Origin: Rhizobium sp. S152
GTDB taxonomy: Bacteria > Pseudomonadota > Alphaproteobacteria > Rhizobiales > Rhizobiaceae
DNA: 64,000 nucleotides
Assembly (NCBI RefSeq): GCF_030380735.1
Contig: NZ_JAUDRZ010000026.1
Span: forward strand, 1 to 64,000
Reading direction: 5' to 3'
A program made the translations under genes and the position numbers. Below, piece by piece: positions 27,277 through 36,328 of the stretch; within the stretch, counting starts at the first letter, position 1, and each line of letters opens with the position of its first letter. The notes beneath the pieces were generated by a model. The model worked only from the letters and a program-made list of their open reading frames with translations. It searched no databases and had not been told where the DNA came from.

Positions 27277-29382
27277 ATGCGCCCCGCCATCCTCGATCCC
27301 CTGTTTTCTCCCGCTTCGGCCCTTCCCGGCGTCGGCCCGAAGATTGCCGAGCTTCTGGTGAAGCTGCTCGGCCGCGAGACGCCCGAGGATTGCCGCGTCG
27401 TCGATCTTCTGTTCCATGCGCCGCACTCGCTGATCGACCGGCGCAACCAGCCCGGAATCGCTCGCGCCCCGCAAGGCGCGATCGTGACGATCACCGGCCG
27501 CGTCGATCGCCACCAGCCGCCGCCGAACCGCAAGAGCAACGTCCCCTATCGCGTCTTCCTGCACGACGAGACGGGTGAATTGACGCTCGTCTTCTTCCGC
27601 GGCCAGTCGAGCTGGCTGGAGAAGCAGCTCCCCCTCGACGAGGAGGTCACCGTCAGCGGCAAGATCGACTGGTTCAACGGCCGCGCATCGATGGTGCATC
27701 CTGATTACATCGTGAAGGCCAGCGAAGCCGAGAACCTGCCGTTGGTGGAGCCGATCTATCCGCTGACCGCAGGGCTCTCTCCGAAGACGCTGCGCAAGAT
27801 CATCGAGGCGGCGCTGCCGCGCATGCCCGTGCTGCCGGAGTGGATTGACCTCGCGCTTGCCGAGAAGCAGGGATTGCCTGAGATCTCCGACGCCTTCCAC
27901 ATGCTGCACGAGCCGCGCGATCCCGCCGATATCGATCCGCAAGCCCCTGCCCGCCGCCGTCTCGCCTATGACGAATTCCTCGCCGGTCAGCTGTCGCTTT
28001 CGCTGGTGCGCCAGCGTCTGCGCAAGGTCGCGGGTAAACCGGTGCACGCGACGGGCGCGATCAGCGGCCGGATTCTCGAAGCGTTGCCGTTTTCACCGAC
28101 ACAGAGCCAGAGCACGGCCGTAGTTGAAGTTCTGAAGGACATGGCCGGCGAGGACCGCATGCTGCGGCTGCTGCAGGGCGACGTCGGTTCCGGCAAGACG
28201 CTGGTGGCGCTGCTGTCGATGGCCGCGGTGATCGAAAGCGGCGGCCAGGCCGTGCTGATGGCGCCGACGGAAATCCTCGCGCGACAGCACCACGCGACGA
28301 TCTCGAAATTCGGCGCCGCCGCCGGCCTAAGCATCGAGGTACTGACCGGACGCACAAAGGGCCGCGAGCGCGATGAAATCCTCGAGCGGATTGCCTCCGG
28401 CGAAGCGCAGATCGTCATCGGCACCCATGCGCTGTTCCAGGACAGCGTCAACTACAAGAACCTGATGCTTGCCGTGGTCGACGAGCAGCACCGGTTCGGC
28501 GTGCATCAGCGTCTGCGCCTGACGGCCAAGGGGATCTCCCCGCATATGCTGGTGATGACGGCGACGCCCATTCCGCGCACCCTCGTGCTGGCGGCCTTCG
28601 GCGACATGGATGTCTCGAAGCTCACCGAAAAGCCGGCAGGTCGCAAACCGATCCAGACCATCACCATCCCGAGCGAACGCACTGGCGACATCGTCGGCAG
28701 GCTGCAAAGCGCGCTCGCCGAGGGCAAGAAGGCCTACTGGATCTGCCCGTTGGTGGAGGAATCCGAAGAACTCGATCTCATGTCGGTGGAAGAGCGGCAT
28801 GCGACGCTTGTGTCCGCTTTGGGTCCCGGCATCGGCCTCATCCACGGGCGCATGAGCGGTCCGGAGAAAGACGCCGTCATGCTGGCCTTCAAGGCCGGAG
28901 AGATCCGGCTGTTGGTGGCGACCACGGTCGTCGAGGTCGGCGTCGACGTGCCGGATGCGACGATCATGGTCATCGAGCATGCCGAGCGCTTCGGTCTTGC
29001 CCAGCTTCATCAGCTGCGCGGCCGCGTCGGGCGCGGCGACGAGGCGTCCACCTGCATCCTGCTCTACAAGGGGCCGCTCGGCGAAACCGGCCACGCACGG
29101 TTATCGATCATGCGCGAAACGGAAGACGGTTTTCGTATTGCCGAGGAGGACCTGAAGCTGCGCGGAGAAGGCGAATTGCTCGGAACCAGACAGTCAGGAA
29201 CGCCGGGCTTTCGCATAGCCAGTCTGGAAGCGCATGCCGATCTCCTCGAAATCGCCAGGAAGGATGCAGCCTATCTGATCGAGCGCGATCCCGAATTGAC
29301 CTCGGAGCGCGGTAAGGCCGTGCGTACCCTGCTCTATCTCTTCCGCCGCGACGAGGCGATCCGCTTCCTGCACGCGGGCTGA
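27277..29382 (+). CDS. recG: ATP-dependent DNA helicase RecG
   Basis: This encodes 701 residues of RecG, which regresses stalled replication forks and branch-migrates Holliday junctions. It has an N-terminal wedge/OB domain (LPGVGPKIAELLVKLLGRE; YRVFLHDETGELTLVFF) and an SF2 motor with Walker A GDVGSGKT near residue 301, VVDEQHRFG, MTATPIPRTL, and the motif VI block QLRGRVGRGDE. I start at ATG 27277 (MRPAILDPLF); a 15-codon extension is rejected. It is divergent from sdhE. The SSB tail encoded at 10272 is the expected partner in fork loading. Confidence 0.97.
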   Translation: MRPAILDPLFSPASALPGVGPKIAELLVKLLGRETPEDCRVVDLLFHAPHSLIDRRNQPGIARAPQGAIVTITGRVDRHQPPPNRKSNVPYRVFLHDETGELTLVFFRGQSSWLEKQLPLDEEVTVSGKIDWFNGRASMVHPDYIVKASEAENLPLVEPIYPLTAGLSPKTLRKIIEAALPRMPVLPEWIDLALAEKQGLPEISDAFHMLHEPRDPADIDPQAPARRRLAYDEFLAGQLSLSLVRQRLRKVAGKPVHATGAISGRILEALPFSPTQSQSTAVVEVLKDMAGEDRMLRLLQGDVGSGKTLVALLSMAAVIESGGQAVLMAPTEILARQHHATISKFGAAAGLSIEVLTGRTKGRERDEILERIASGEAQIVIGTHALFQDSVNYKNLMLAVVDEQHRFGVHQRLRLTAKGISPHMLVMTATPIPRTLVLAAFGDMDVSKLTEKPAGRKPIQTITIPSERTGDIVGRLQSALAEGKKAYWICPLVEESEELDLMSVEERHATLVSALGPGIGLIHGRMSGPEKDAVMLAFKAGEIRLLVATTVVEVGVDVPDATIMVIEHAERFGLAQLHQLRGRVGRGDEASTCILLYKGPLGETGHARLSIMRETEDGFRIAEEDLKLRGEGELLGTRQSGTPGFRIASLEAHADLLEIARKDAAYLIERDPELTSERGKAVRTLLYLFRRDEAIRFLHAG

Positions 29383-29386
29383 CAGC

Positions 29387-30091
29387 CTAAAGCTCGATCG
29401 GCTCCGGCAACTGCTTGTTCGGCCCCTTTGACTTCGAGATTTTCGCCGCCAATTCGTCCGGCGTCACGAGACCACCCGATATCAGTAGCTTGGCGCCGTC
29501 CTCAGGCGTCATGTCTAGCGGCACGATCTTCTCGCGCGGCACGAAGATCAGGAAGCCGGCGGTGGGCACGGGTGTCGGCGGCAGGAAGACGCAGACCATG
29601 TCGTGCCCCATGGCATTGAACTTCGAGGCGATCTCGCCCTTCGCGTCGGTGGCTATAAACACCATCGACCACAGTCCGGCGCTGGGATACTCGATCAGGC
29701 CCACCTTCTTGAAGGAGTTGCTGCGCTCCTTGAGCACCGTCTCGAAGATCTGCTTCACGCTCTTGTAGATGACACGAACCAGCGGCACGCGGCGCACCAT
29801 CGATTCGCTGAACTGCACGATCGATTGCCCGATCAGGTTCTTGCCGAGAAAGCCGATGATGGTGATGATGATCAGGCCGATCAGGAGCCCTGAGCCTGGA
29901 ACCGCGAAGTTCAGGTAGTTGTCGGGGTCGTAGCGCGCCGGAAGGTAAGGCTTCACCCAGCTGTCGGCCCAGCGGACAACGGACCATGTCAGCCACAGCG
30001 TAATAGCGATCGGCGCACAGATGATGATGCCGGCCAGAAAGTTGTTTCTGATGCGGGTCGCGATCGACAGTCGAGGCAGTTTTTCCGTCAT
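29387..30091 (-). CDS. DUF502 family membrane protein
   Basis: This encodes 234 residues of the DUF502 family. Two membrane helices near the N-terminus (about 18-38 and 66-84) are followed by a soluble domain with conserved blocks VPLVRVIYKSVKQIFETV, GLIEYPSAGLWSMVFI and VFLPPTPVPTAGFLIFVP, the last of which is the family hallmark. No function is established. The start is ATG 30089-30091 (MTEKLPRLS). It lies 108 bases downstream of glmS on the same strand and ends five bases from the convergent recG stop. Confidence 0.92.
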   Translation of the reverse strand: MTEKLPRLSIATRIRNNFLAGIIICAPIAITLWLTWSVVRWADSWVKPYLPARYDPDNYLNFAVPGSGLLIGLIIITIIGFLGKNLIGQSIVQFSESMVRRVPLVRVIYKSVKQIFETVLKERSNSFKKVGLIEYPSAGLWSMVFIATDAKGEIASKFNAMGHDMVCVFLPPTPVPTAGFLIFVPREKIVPLDMTPEDGAKLLISGGLVTPDELAAKISKSKGPNKQLPEPIEL

Positions 30092-30199
30092 CTCTGGCTG
30101 ATGAACTCCGTTAGCAAGCCGGCAATCGGAAATCAGCGCCCCCATGGTTTCCATCGGGGACGCTGCCAGAATTCGCTGTGTCGCACAAGCCTCGGCGGC

Positions 30200-32026
30200 T
30201 CACTCCACCGTGACCGACTTGGCGAGATTGCGCGGCTGGTCGACGTCGGTGCCCATGAACACCGCGGTATGGTAGGCGAGCAACTGGATCGGCAGCGAGA
30301 AAATCATCGGCGCGATGATCTCGTCGACATTGGGCAGAACGATCGTTGCCATCGTCGGCAGCTTCGATGCGGCGGCGCCGGCCTCGTCCGTGATGAAGAT
30401 GATCCGCCCGCCGCGGGCCGCGACTTCCTGCATGTTCGATACGGTCTTTTCGAAGAACCGGTCGTAGGGAGCGATCACGATGACGGGCATGTTCTCGTCG
30501 ATCAGCGCGATCGGACCATGTTTCAGTTCGCCGGCGGCATAACCTTCCGCGTGGATATACGAGATTTCCTTGAGCTTCAGCGCGCCTTCCATGGCCAGCG
30601 GAAAGCTGGTGCCTCGGCCGAGATAGAGCACGTCGCGGCATTTCGACAGCTCGCGCGACAGGCTTTCCATCTGCGGCTCGATCAGGTTGAGCACCCGGCT
30701 CATGATGCGCGGCATCTCGGCCAGATGTCGCACCATCTGCTTTTCCTGTTCCGGCGTGATCGTGCCCCTCGCCTTTCCGGCGCCGAGCGCCAGCGACGCG
30801 AGCACGGCAAGCTGGCAGGTGAAGGCCTTGGTCGAGGCGACGCCGATCTCTGGCCCGGCCATGATCGGGAAGATCGCATCCGATTCCCGGGCGATCGTCG
30901 ATTCCTTGACGTTGACGACCGCGCCGATCTTCAGTCCGTTGTCCTTGCAGTAACGCAACGACGCCAACGTGTCGGCCGTCTCGCCTGACTGTGAGATGAA
31001 GAGTGCAGCCTGCGACGGCGATAACGGCATTTCGCGATACCGGAACTCGGAAGCGACATCGATCTCGACCGGCAGGCGCGCATAGCGCTCGAACCAGTAC
31101 TTGCCGACAAGGCCGGCGAGATAGGCCGTACCGCAGGCGGAGATGGCAAGGCCGGAGACAGACTTGAAGTCGATCGCCGCCGCGTTGTCACCCACTGTGT
31201 TGCTGGCGAAGTCCACGTAATGGCTGAGGGCATGCGAAATGACCTCAGGTTGCTCGTAGATTTCCTTTTCCATGAAGTGGCGGTGGTTGCCCTTGTCGAC
31301 GACATAGGCGGTCGTCTGGGAAATTTGCCGAGGCCGCTCCACCGGATTGCCGGCATAGTCGAGGATCTCGGCGCCGTCACGCGTAACGATCGCCCAGTCG
31401 CCATCGACCAGATAGGCGATCTCGTTGGTGAATGGCGATAGCGCGATGGCGTCCGAGCCCAGGAACATTTCGCCGCGACCGTAGCCGATCGCCAGCGGCG
31501 GACCGGAACGGGCGGCCATCAGCGTGCCCGGGTCGCTCTTCAGCATCACCACCAGCGCATAGGCGCCGGAAACGCGGTTCAGCATGCGCAGCATGGCGGC
31601 GCGCGGCTCCACGCCTTCGCGGAGATACTTGGCCATCAGATGCGCCACGACCTCGGTGTCCGTCTGCGTCGTGAACACGGCGCCTTCGGCGGTCAGTTCG
31701 TCCCGAAGCTCGGAGAAGTTCTCGATGATGCCGTTATGGACGACGGCGACGCCATCGACGAAGTGCGGATGCGCATTGGTGACATTGGGAACGCCGTGCG
31801 TTGCCCAGCGCGTATGCGCGATGCCGGTGTTGCCGGGCAGCGGTTCGGCATCGAGCCGCTTCTCCAGATTGAAGAGCTTGCCCTCGGCGCGACGGCGGTC
31901 CATGGCGCCATTATGGATGGTGGCGACGCCGGCGGAATCATAGCCTCGGTATTCGAGCCGCTTCAGCGCATCGACAAGTCGCTCCGCGACCGCATTGCTT
32001 CCGACGATTCCAACAATTCCACACAT
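30200..32026 (-). CDS. glmS: Glutamine-fructose-6-phosphate aminotransferase (isomerizing)
   Basis: This encodes 608 residues of GlmS, which makes glucosamine-6-phosphate from fructose-6-phosphate and glutamine. The catalytic Cys2 directly follows Met in CGIVGIVG, so the start is fixed at ATG 32024-32026 and a seven-codon extension is impossible. The N-terminal class II amidotransferase domain (HTRWATHG, HNGIIEN) is followed by two SIS domains (ISQSGETADT, YLGRGTSFPLA) and the C-terminus DQPRNLAKSVTVE. It lies 108 bases downstream of glmU and with it supplies UDP-GlcNAc for peptidoglycan and lipid A. No glmS ribozyme is visible, as expected outside Firmicutes. Confidence 0.98.
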   Translation of the reverse strand: MCGIVGIVGSNAVAERLVDALKRLEYRGYDSAGVATIHNGAMDRRRAEGKLFNLEKRLDAEPLPGNTGIAHTRWATHGVPNVTNAHPHFVDGVAVVHNGIIENFSELRDELTAEGAVFTTQTDTEVVAHLMAKYLREGVEPRAAMLRMLNRVSGAYALVVMLKSDPGTLMAARSGPPLAIGYGRGEMFLGSDAIALSPFTNEIAYLVDGDWAIVTRDGAEILDYAGNPVERPRQISQTTAYVVDKGNHRHFMEKEIYEQPEVISHALSHYVDFASNTVGDNAAAIDFKSVSGLAISACGTAYLAGLVGKYWFERYARLPVEIDVASEFRYREMPLSPSQAALFISQSGETADTLASLRYCKDNGLKIGAVVNVKESTIARESDAIFPIMAGPEIGVASTKAFTCQLAVLASLALGAGKARGTITPEQEKQMVRHLAEMPRIMSRVLNLIEPQMESLSRELSKCRDVLYLGRGTSFPLAMEGALKLKEISYIHAEGYAAGELKHGPIALIDENMPVIVIAPYDRFFEKTVSNMQEVAARGGRIIFITDEAGAAASKLPTMATIVLPNVDEIIAPMIFSLPIQLLAYHTAVFMGTDVDQPRNLAKSVTVE

Positions 32027-32133
32027 GCAAAAGACCCCAGCAGCCATCCCTATCGAACGGCAGTCGTAATGATTTTCTCTTGTTTATCAATCGGCTCGGC
32101 GGTCACTTTCGATTTCCGCCGGTTACGGAAGGC

Positions 32134-33495
32134 TCAACCCTTGGTTTTCTTCGCGGCCTTGATCGCCAGCGCCCGCTCGCGCAGCACGGTCGCGCGCCCC
32201 GGCTTCAATTCCTGGCGGGCCCGACCGAAGGCGAGCGCATCGGCCGGAACTTCCGCCGTAATGACGCTGCCTGATGCCACATAGGCATTGTCGCCGATGC
32301 TGACGGGTGCCACCAGCGACGAGTTCGAGCCGATGAAGGTGTTCTCACCGATAACCGTCTGGTGCTTGTTGACGCCGTCATAGTTGCAGGTGATCGTCCC
32401 TGCCCCGATGTTCGTTCCGGCGCCGACCGTGGCGTCGCCGATATAGGTGAGGTGGTTGACCTTGGCGCCTTCGCCGATCTTGCCGTTCTTAACCTCGCAG
32501 AAGTTGCCGACCTTCGATCCCTCGGCGAGATCCGCGCCCGGCCGCAGGCGGGCAAACGGCCCGACCGCTGCGCCGGCCGCCACATGCGCGCCCTCGATAT
32601 GCGAGAAAGCGTGGATGACGGCGCCGCTGTCGATGACCGCGCCCGGGCCGAAGATGACGTTCGGCTCGATCAGTGCGTCCTGACCGATGACGGTATCGTG
32701 CGACAGGAACACCGTTTCGGGGGCGATCATGCTGACGCCCGAGATCATCAGTTCATGCCGGCGGCGCTCCTGCCAGAGGCGTTCGACATAGGCGAGTTCG
32801 GCGCGATTGTTGCAGCCGGTCATCTCGATTTCCGGCGCATCGACGGCCGTCACGCGGCCGCCGAGCGAACGGGCGATTTCCACGAGATCGGTCAGATAAT
32901 ATTCGCCCTTGGCGTTGCTGTTGCCGATGCGCGAGAGCAGATCGAGCGCCTTGCGGCCGTTGATCGCCATCAGGCCGCTGTTGCACCAGGTAACCGCGCG
33001 TTCGGCGTCGGTCGCATCCTTCTCCTCGCGGATGGCGATCAGTTCGCCGTCCTTGACCAGCAGGCGGCCGTATCCTGTCGGCTTGTCGGTGTGGAAGCCG
33101 ATGACGACGATGTCGCTTCCGTCTGCCAGCCCCTGGCGCGCCGCCTTCAACGGTCCTTCGGTCTGCAGCGGCACGTCGCCATAGGTCACGATGATATCGT
33201 CGTAGCCGCGTGCGATCGCGTCGCGGGCCGCCAGCACGGCATGACCGGTGCCAAGCCGTTCCCTTTGCAGGAATGTCTCGATCTCGACGCCGTCGATCGT
33301 CGCCGCTTTTGCCACCGCCTCGGCATCGCGGCCGACCACGAGCGCCACCGAGGAAATCGCGGTCTTTGCAACGGCATCGACGACGTGGGCGATCATCGGC
33401 CGGTTGGCGACGGCGTGCAGCACCTTCGATTTCGACGATTTCATTCGCGTGCTGTCACCAGCGGCGAGAATGACGGCGAGGCAAGTGCGTTCCAT
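32134..33495 (-). CDS. glmU: Bifunctional UDP-N-acetylglucosamine pyrophosphorylase / glucosamine-1-phosphate acetyltransferase
   Basis: This encodes 453 residues. The N-terminal uridyltransferase domain (about 1-230) starts MERTCLAVILAAGDSTRMKS with the pyrophosphorylase loop; it has GDSTRM where most species have GxGTRM. The C-terminal half is a left-handed beta-helix of hexapeptide repeats (for example VIGQDALIEPNVIFGPGAVI) with the acetyl-transfer site near THLTYIGDA-like NHLTYIGDATVG. It forms UDP-GlcNAc from glucosamine-1-phosphate, downstream of GlmS. glmU leads glmS on the same strand. The upstream neighbour is the GntR regulator of the sugar transporter, 82 bases away. Confidence 0.97.
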   Translation of the reverse strand: MERTCLAVILAAGDSTRMKSSKSKVLHAVANRPMIAHVVDAVAKTAISSVALVVGRDAEAVAKAATIDGVEIETFLQRERLGTGHAVLAARDAIARGYDDIIVTYGDVPLQTEGPLKAARQGLADGSDIVVIGFHTDKPTGYGRLLVKDGELIAIREEKDATDAERAVTWCNSGLMAINGRKALDLLSRIGNSNAKGEYYLTDLVEIARSLGGRVTAVDAPEIEMTGCNNRAELAYVERLWQERRRHELMISGVSMIAPETVFLSHDTVIGQDALIEPNVIFGPGAVIDSGAVIHAFSHIEGAHVAAGAAVGPFARLRPGADLAEGSKVGNFCEVKNGKIGEGAKVNHLTYIGDATVGAGTNIGAGTITCNYDGVNKHQTVIGENTFIGSNSSLVAPVSIGDNAYVASGSVITAEVPADALAFGRARQELKPGRATVLRERALAIKAAKKTKG

Positions 33496-33577
33496 GATCG
33501 GCTCCGAGAATCCGTTTCAGCGAGTGCTTTCCTGCCTCATAGCAGCAAGAGAAACGCGGAACCAAGATCAAAATCGA

Positions 33578-34330
33578 TCAGGCGAACGCCTTCGGCATAG
33601 CCGCATAGGCATCGCGCACATGGTCGCGCCCTTCGATGATGACGGCCTCCATCGCCTTGCGTGCACCCTCCACATCGCCCGCGACGATCGCGTTGACGAT
33701 CTGCAGGTGGGTTTCCGCGATGTTGGAAAAGCCGTTCTGCGACGGTGGCGTACTGATCCTGAACATACCCACCAACGCGGCCTCGATCAGGCTGCCGAGC
33801 GTCCGCATGAACGGATTGTGCGAGGCTTCAGCGATCGCGAGATGAAAATGCAGGTCGGCGAGCGCCAGGCTGTCCGGCGTGTGCCCGGGGGCCGCCATGG
33901 CCTGCGCCAGCTCGCGCAAGTGCTCGATATCGTCAGTGCTGGCCCGTTCCGCCACGAGGCCAGCAGCGAAAGGCTCGACCGCGAGGCGGATGTCGTAGAG
34001 CTGCAGCAGGAATTCTTCGGTCACGCCGTTGTCGAAGTGCCAAGCGATCATCTCGCTGTCGAACATATTCCAGCGATTGCGTTCGGTTACCCGCGTGCCG
34101 ACGCGCGCCTTGGCGATAATCATGCCCTTGGCGGCCAGCGTCTTCATCGTCTCGCGCAGAACGGTGCGCGAGACCTTGAAGCGCTGCGCCAGCTCCACGT
34201 CTCCAGGCAGGATGCTTCCCACGGGATAGGTGCCTGCGACAATGGCGCGGCCGAGCTCCTCGACGACCTGTGCATGGCTCGTTCGCGATTTGCCCGTCGT
34301 TTTTCCCGTCTCAAGCAATCTGCTGCGCAA
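33578..34330 (-). CDS. GntR/FadR-type transcriptional regulator of the galactofuranose transporter
   Basis: This encodes 250 residues with an N-terminal winged helix (about 20-90; ELAQRFKVSRTVLRETMKTLAAKG is split here as ELAQRFKVSRTVLRE) and a C-terminal FCD ligand domain containing the metal-binding pattern DLHFHLAIAEASHN and ETHLQIV. The start is TTG at 34328-34330 with GGGGGA six bases upstream; there is no closer ATG. The gene is only 16 bases downstream of yjfF, so it is the last gene of the sugar transporter operon and probably controls it in response to an intracellular sugar or sugar acid. The ligand is inferred only from context. Confidence 0.9.
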   Translation of the reverse strand: MRSRLLETGKTTGKSRTSHAQVVEELGRAIVAGTYPVGSILPGDVELAQRFKVSRTVLRETMKTLAAKGMIIAKARVGTRVTERNRWNMFDSEMIAWHFDNGVTEEFLLQLYDIRLAVEPFAAGLVAERASTDDIEHLRELAQAMAAPGHTPDSLALADLHFHLAIAEASHNPFMRTLGSLIEAALVGMFRISTPPSQNGFSNIAETHLQIVNAIVAGDVEGARKAMEAVIIEGRDHVRDAYAAMPKAFA

Positions 34331-34346
34331 TCAGAGTCCCCCTTGG

Positions 34347-35315
34347 TCAGGCATATCTTTTGTTAAGGCTGGAGAGGAAGATGATTGCCTTCTGCATTAG
34401 AATGAAGGCAAAAAGCAATAGGCCGATCAGGATCTTGGTCCACCAGCTCGAAAGCGTTCCGTCGAATGTGATGTAGGTCTGGATAAGCCCCTGGATCAGG
34501 ATGCCGATGAAGGTACCCGCCACGAACCCCGCGCCTCCCGTCAGCAACGTGCCACCGATGACTACCGCGGCGATGGCGTCGAGTTCCACACCGACAGCCG
34601 CCAGCGAATAGCCGGCCGAAGTGTAGAGCGAGAAGACGATGCCCGAGAGACCGGCGAGGAAGCCGGAGAGCGCATAGATCTGCATCGTCACGCGACCAAC
34701 TGGAACGCCCATCAGCTGCGCCGTCTGCGCGCCGCCTCCGAGTGCATAGACATTGGTGCCGAAGCGCGTGCGGTGCGCAAGAAAGATACCGGCCGCGAAG
34801 ACAGCAAGCATTATGCCGCCGATCAGCGTCAGGCGCCCTCCTCCCGGAAGCCGGAAATAAAGGCTCGTCAGCGTGTTGTAGTAGTCATGGTTGATAGGGA
34901 TGCTGTCGATCGACAGCACGAAGGCCATGCCGCGCGCAAGAAACATCCCGGCCAGCGTCACGATGAAGGCCGGCATTTCAAGGTAGTGGATAATCGCGCC
35001 CATGATGCCGCCGAAGGCCGTGGTGATAACGAGAACCAGCGCGAAGGCGATCAGCGGATGGATGGAGGTGTTCTGCAGGATGACCGCGAGGAACACGCCG
35101 GTGAAGGCAATCACCGAGCCTATCGAGAGGTCGATGCCGCCCGAGATGATGACGAAGGTCATGCCCACCGCCGCAACGCCGAGGAAGGCATTGTCGGTCA
35201 GAAGGTTGCCCACGACGCGCGTCGACAGGATGTTGGGATACTGCAGCGCGCAGGCCGCGTAGGACAGGATGAAGATGACGATGGTCGCGAGCAGCGGCAG
35301 GTATTTCGAGTTCAT
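34347..35315 (-). CDS. yjfF: Galactofuranose-type sugar ABC transporter permease
   Basis: This encodes 322 residues of a BPD_transp_2 (RbsC-like) permease with about eight membrane helices. The central segment GGIDLSIGSVIAFTG and the cytoplasmic coupling region YALGGGAQTAQLMGVPVGRV are typical. The start is ATG 35313-35315 (MNSKYLPLL), overlapping the stop of ytfT by four bases. The open frame extends far upstream but only as a shadow of ytfT. Order and pairing of two different permeases match the E. coli ytfQRT-yjfF galactofuranose importer, so that substrate is likely but not proved. Confidence 0.92.
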   Translation of the reverse strand: MNSKYLPLLATIVIFILSYAACALQYPNILSTRVVGNLLTDNAFLGVAAVGMTFVIISGGIDLSIGSVIAFTGVFLAVILQNTSIHPLIAFALVLVITTAFGGIMGAIIHYLEMPAFIVTLAGMFLARGMAFVLSIDSIPINHDYYNTLTSLYFRLPGGGRLTLIGGIMLAVFAAGIFLAHRTRFGTNVYALGGGAQTAQLMGVPVGRVTMQIYALSGFLAGLSGIVFSLYTSAGYSLAAVGVELDAIAAVVIGGTLLTGGAGFVAGTFIGILIQGLIQTYITFDGTLSSWWTKILIGLLLFAFILMQKAIIFLSSLNKRYA

Positions 35316-36328
35316 TTCGGCTGCGCTCCGGTGGCGGCTGACCGCCGGCTGAAAAACACGGTCGCCGATTGCAGCGCCGGTGATTGGATGACGAGGATCA
35401 CGATGATGATCACGGCCTTGATGATCAGGTTGAATTCCGGCGGGAAGCCCGAGAGCAGGATGCCGGTATTGACCGCCTGGATGATCATCGCGCCGATCAG
35501 CGACCCCAGGATGCTGAAGCGCCCGCCGAGCAGCGAGTTGCCGCCGACGACCACCGCGAGGATCGCGTCGAGCTCGAGCCAGAGCCCGGCATTGTTGGCG
35601 TCTGCGCCCTTGATGTCGGCGGCGACAATTATGCCGGCAATCGAGGCGCACAGCCCGCTCAGGATGTAGACGGCCATCAAAAGCACTGGCGTGCGAACGC
35701 CCGACAGCGTGCTGGCGCGGCGGTTGATGCCGGTCGCCTCGATCAGCATGCCGAGCGCCGTGCGCCGAACCAGCAGGATGACGAGCGCGCCCATCAGCAG
35801 CCAGATGACCACAGGCATCGGCAGGAAGCCGAAGGAGCCGCTGCCGAAGAAGATCAGGCCGTCGTCGTTGAAGGTCATGATCACGCCTTCTGTGATCAAC
35901 TGCGCGATCCCGCGTCCGGCCACCATCAGCACCAGCGTCGCGATGATCGGCTGGATGTTCAGGACCGCAACCAGGAGGCCGTTCCACAGCCCGCAGAGCA
36001 GTCCGACGACGATGGTGATCAGCAGGGTATAGGCGAGCGAGTTCCCCGCCACGATCGACGACGCCGCGACTGCCCCACAGATGGCGACGACGGCGCCGAC
36101 GGATAGGTCGATCCCCTTGGTCGCAATGACCAACGTCATGCCGATCGCCAGAAGCGCGACGGGAGCGCCTCGGTTCAGCACGTCGATGAGGCTGCCGTAG
36201 AGTCGACCATTTTGAATAACCACATTAAAGAATTGCGGGAACATCATGAAATTCAAGAAAAGGATGACGATCAGCGCGATGAGCTGGGGTGCCAGCCTAA
36301 CGAGCAGCGCCTTAAGAGACGAGCTCAT
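35312..36328 (-). CDS. ytfT: Galactofuranose-type sugar ABC transporter permease
   Basis: This encodes 338 residues of the second RbsC-like permease, with about nine membrane helices and the conserved block ATKGIDLSVGAVVAICGAV. It overlaps ytfR by four bases upstream and yjfF by four downstream (ATGA arrangements), so the operon is translationally coupled. It would pair with YjfF to form the channel in the inner membrane. Confidence 0.92.
   Translation of the reverse strand: MSSSLKALLVRLAPQLIALIVILFLNFMMFPQFFNVVIQNGRLYGSLIDVLNRGAPVALLAIGMTLVIATKGIDLSVGAVVAICGAVAASSIVAGNSLAYTLLITIVVGLLCGLWNGLLVAVLNIQPIIATLVLMVAGRGIAQLITEGVIMTFNDDGLIFFGSGSFGFLPMPVVIWLLMGALVILLVRRTALGMLIEATGINRRASTLSGVRTPVLLMAVYILSGLCASIAGIIVAADIKGADANNAGLWLELDAILAVVVGGNSLLGGRFSILGSLIGAMIIQAVNTGILLSGFPPEFNLIIKAVIIIVILVIQSPALQSATVFFSRRSAATGAQPK

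Noticed and set aside
32027..32133. glmS ribozyme or other riboswitch upstream of glmS
   Set aside because: The gap is only about 107 bases and has no recognisable ribozyme core; glmS ribozymes are confined to Gram-positive bacteria.
35316..35987. Extension of the yjfF frame to 546 codons
   Set aside because: The extra part is the out-of-frame shadow of ytfT. The real start overlaps the ytfT stop by four bases.
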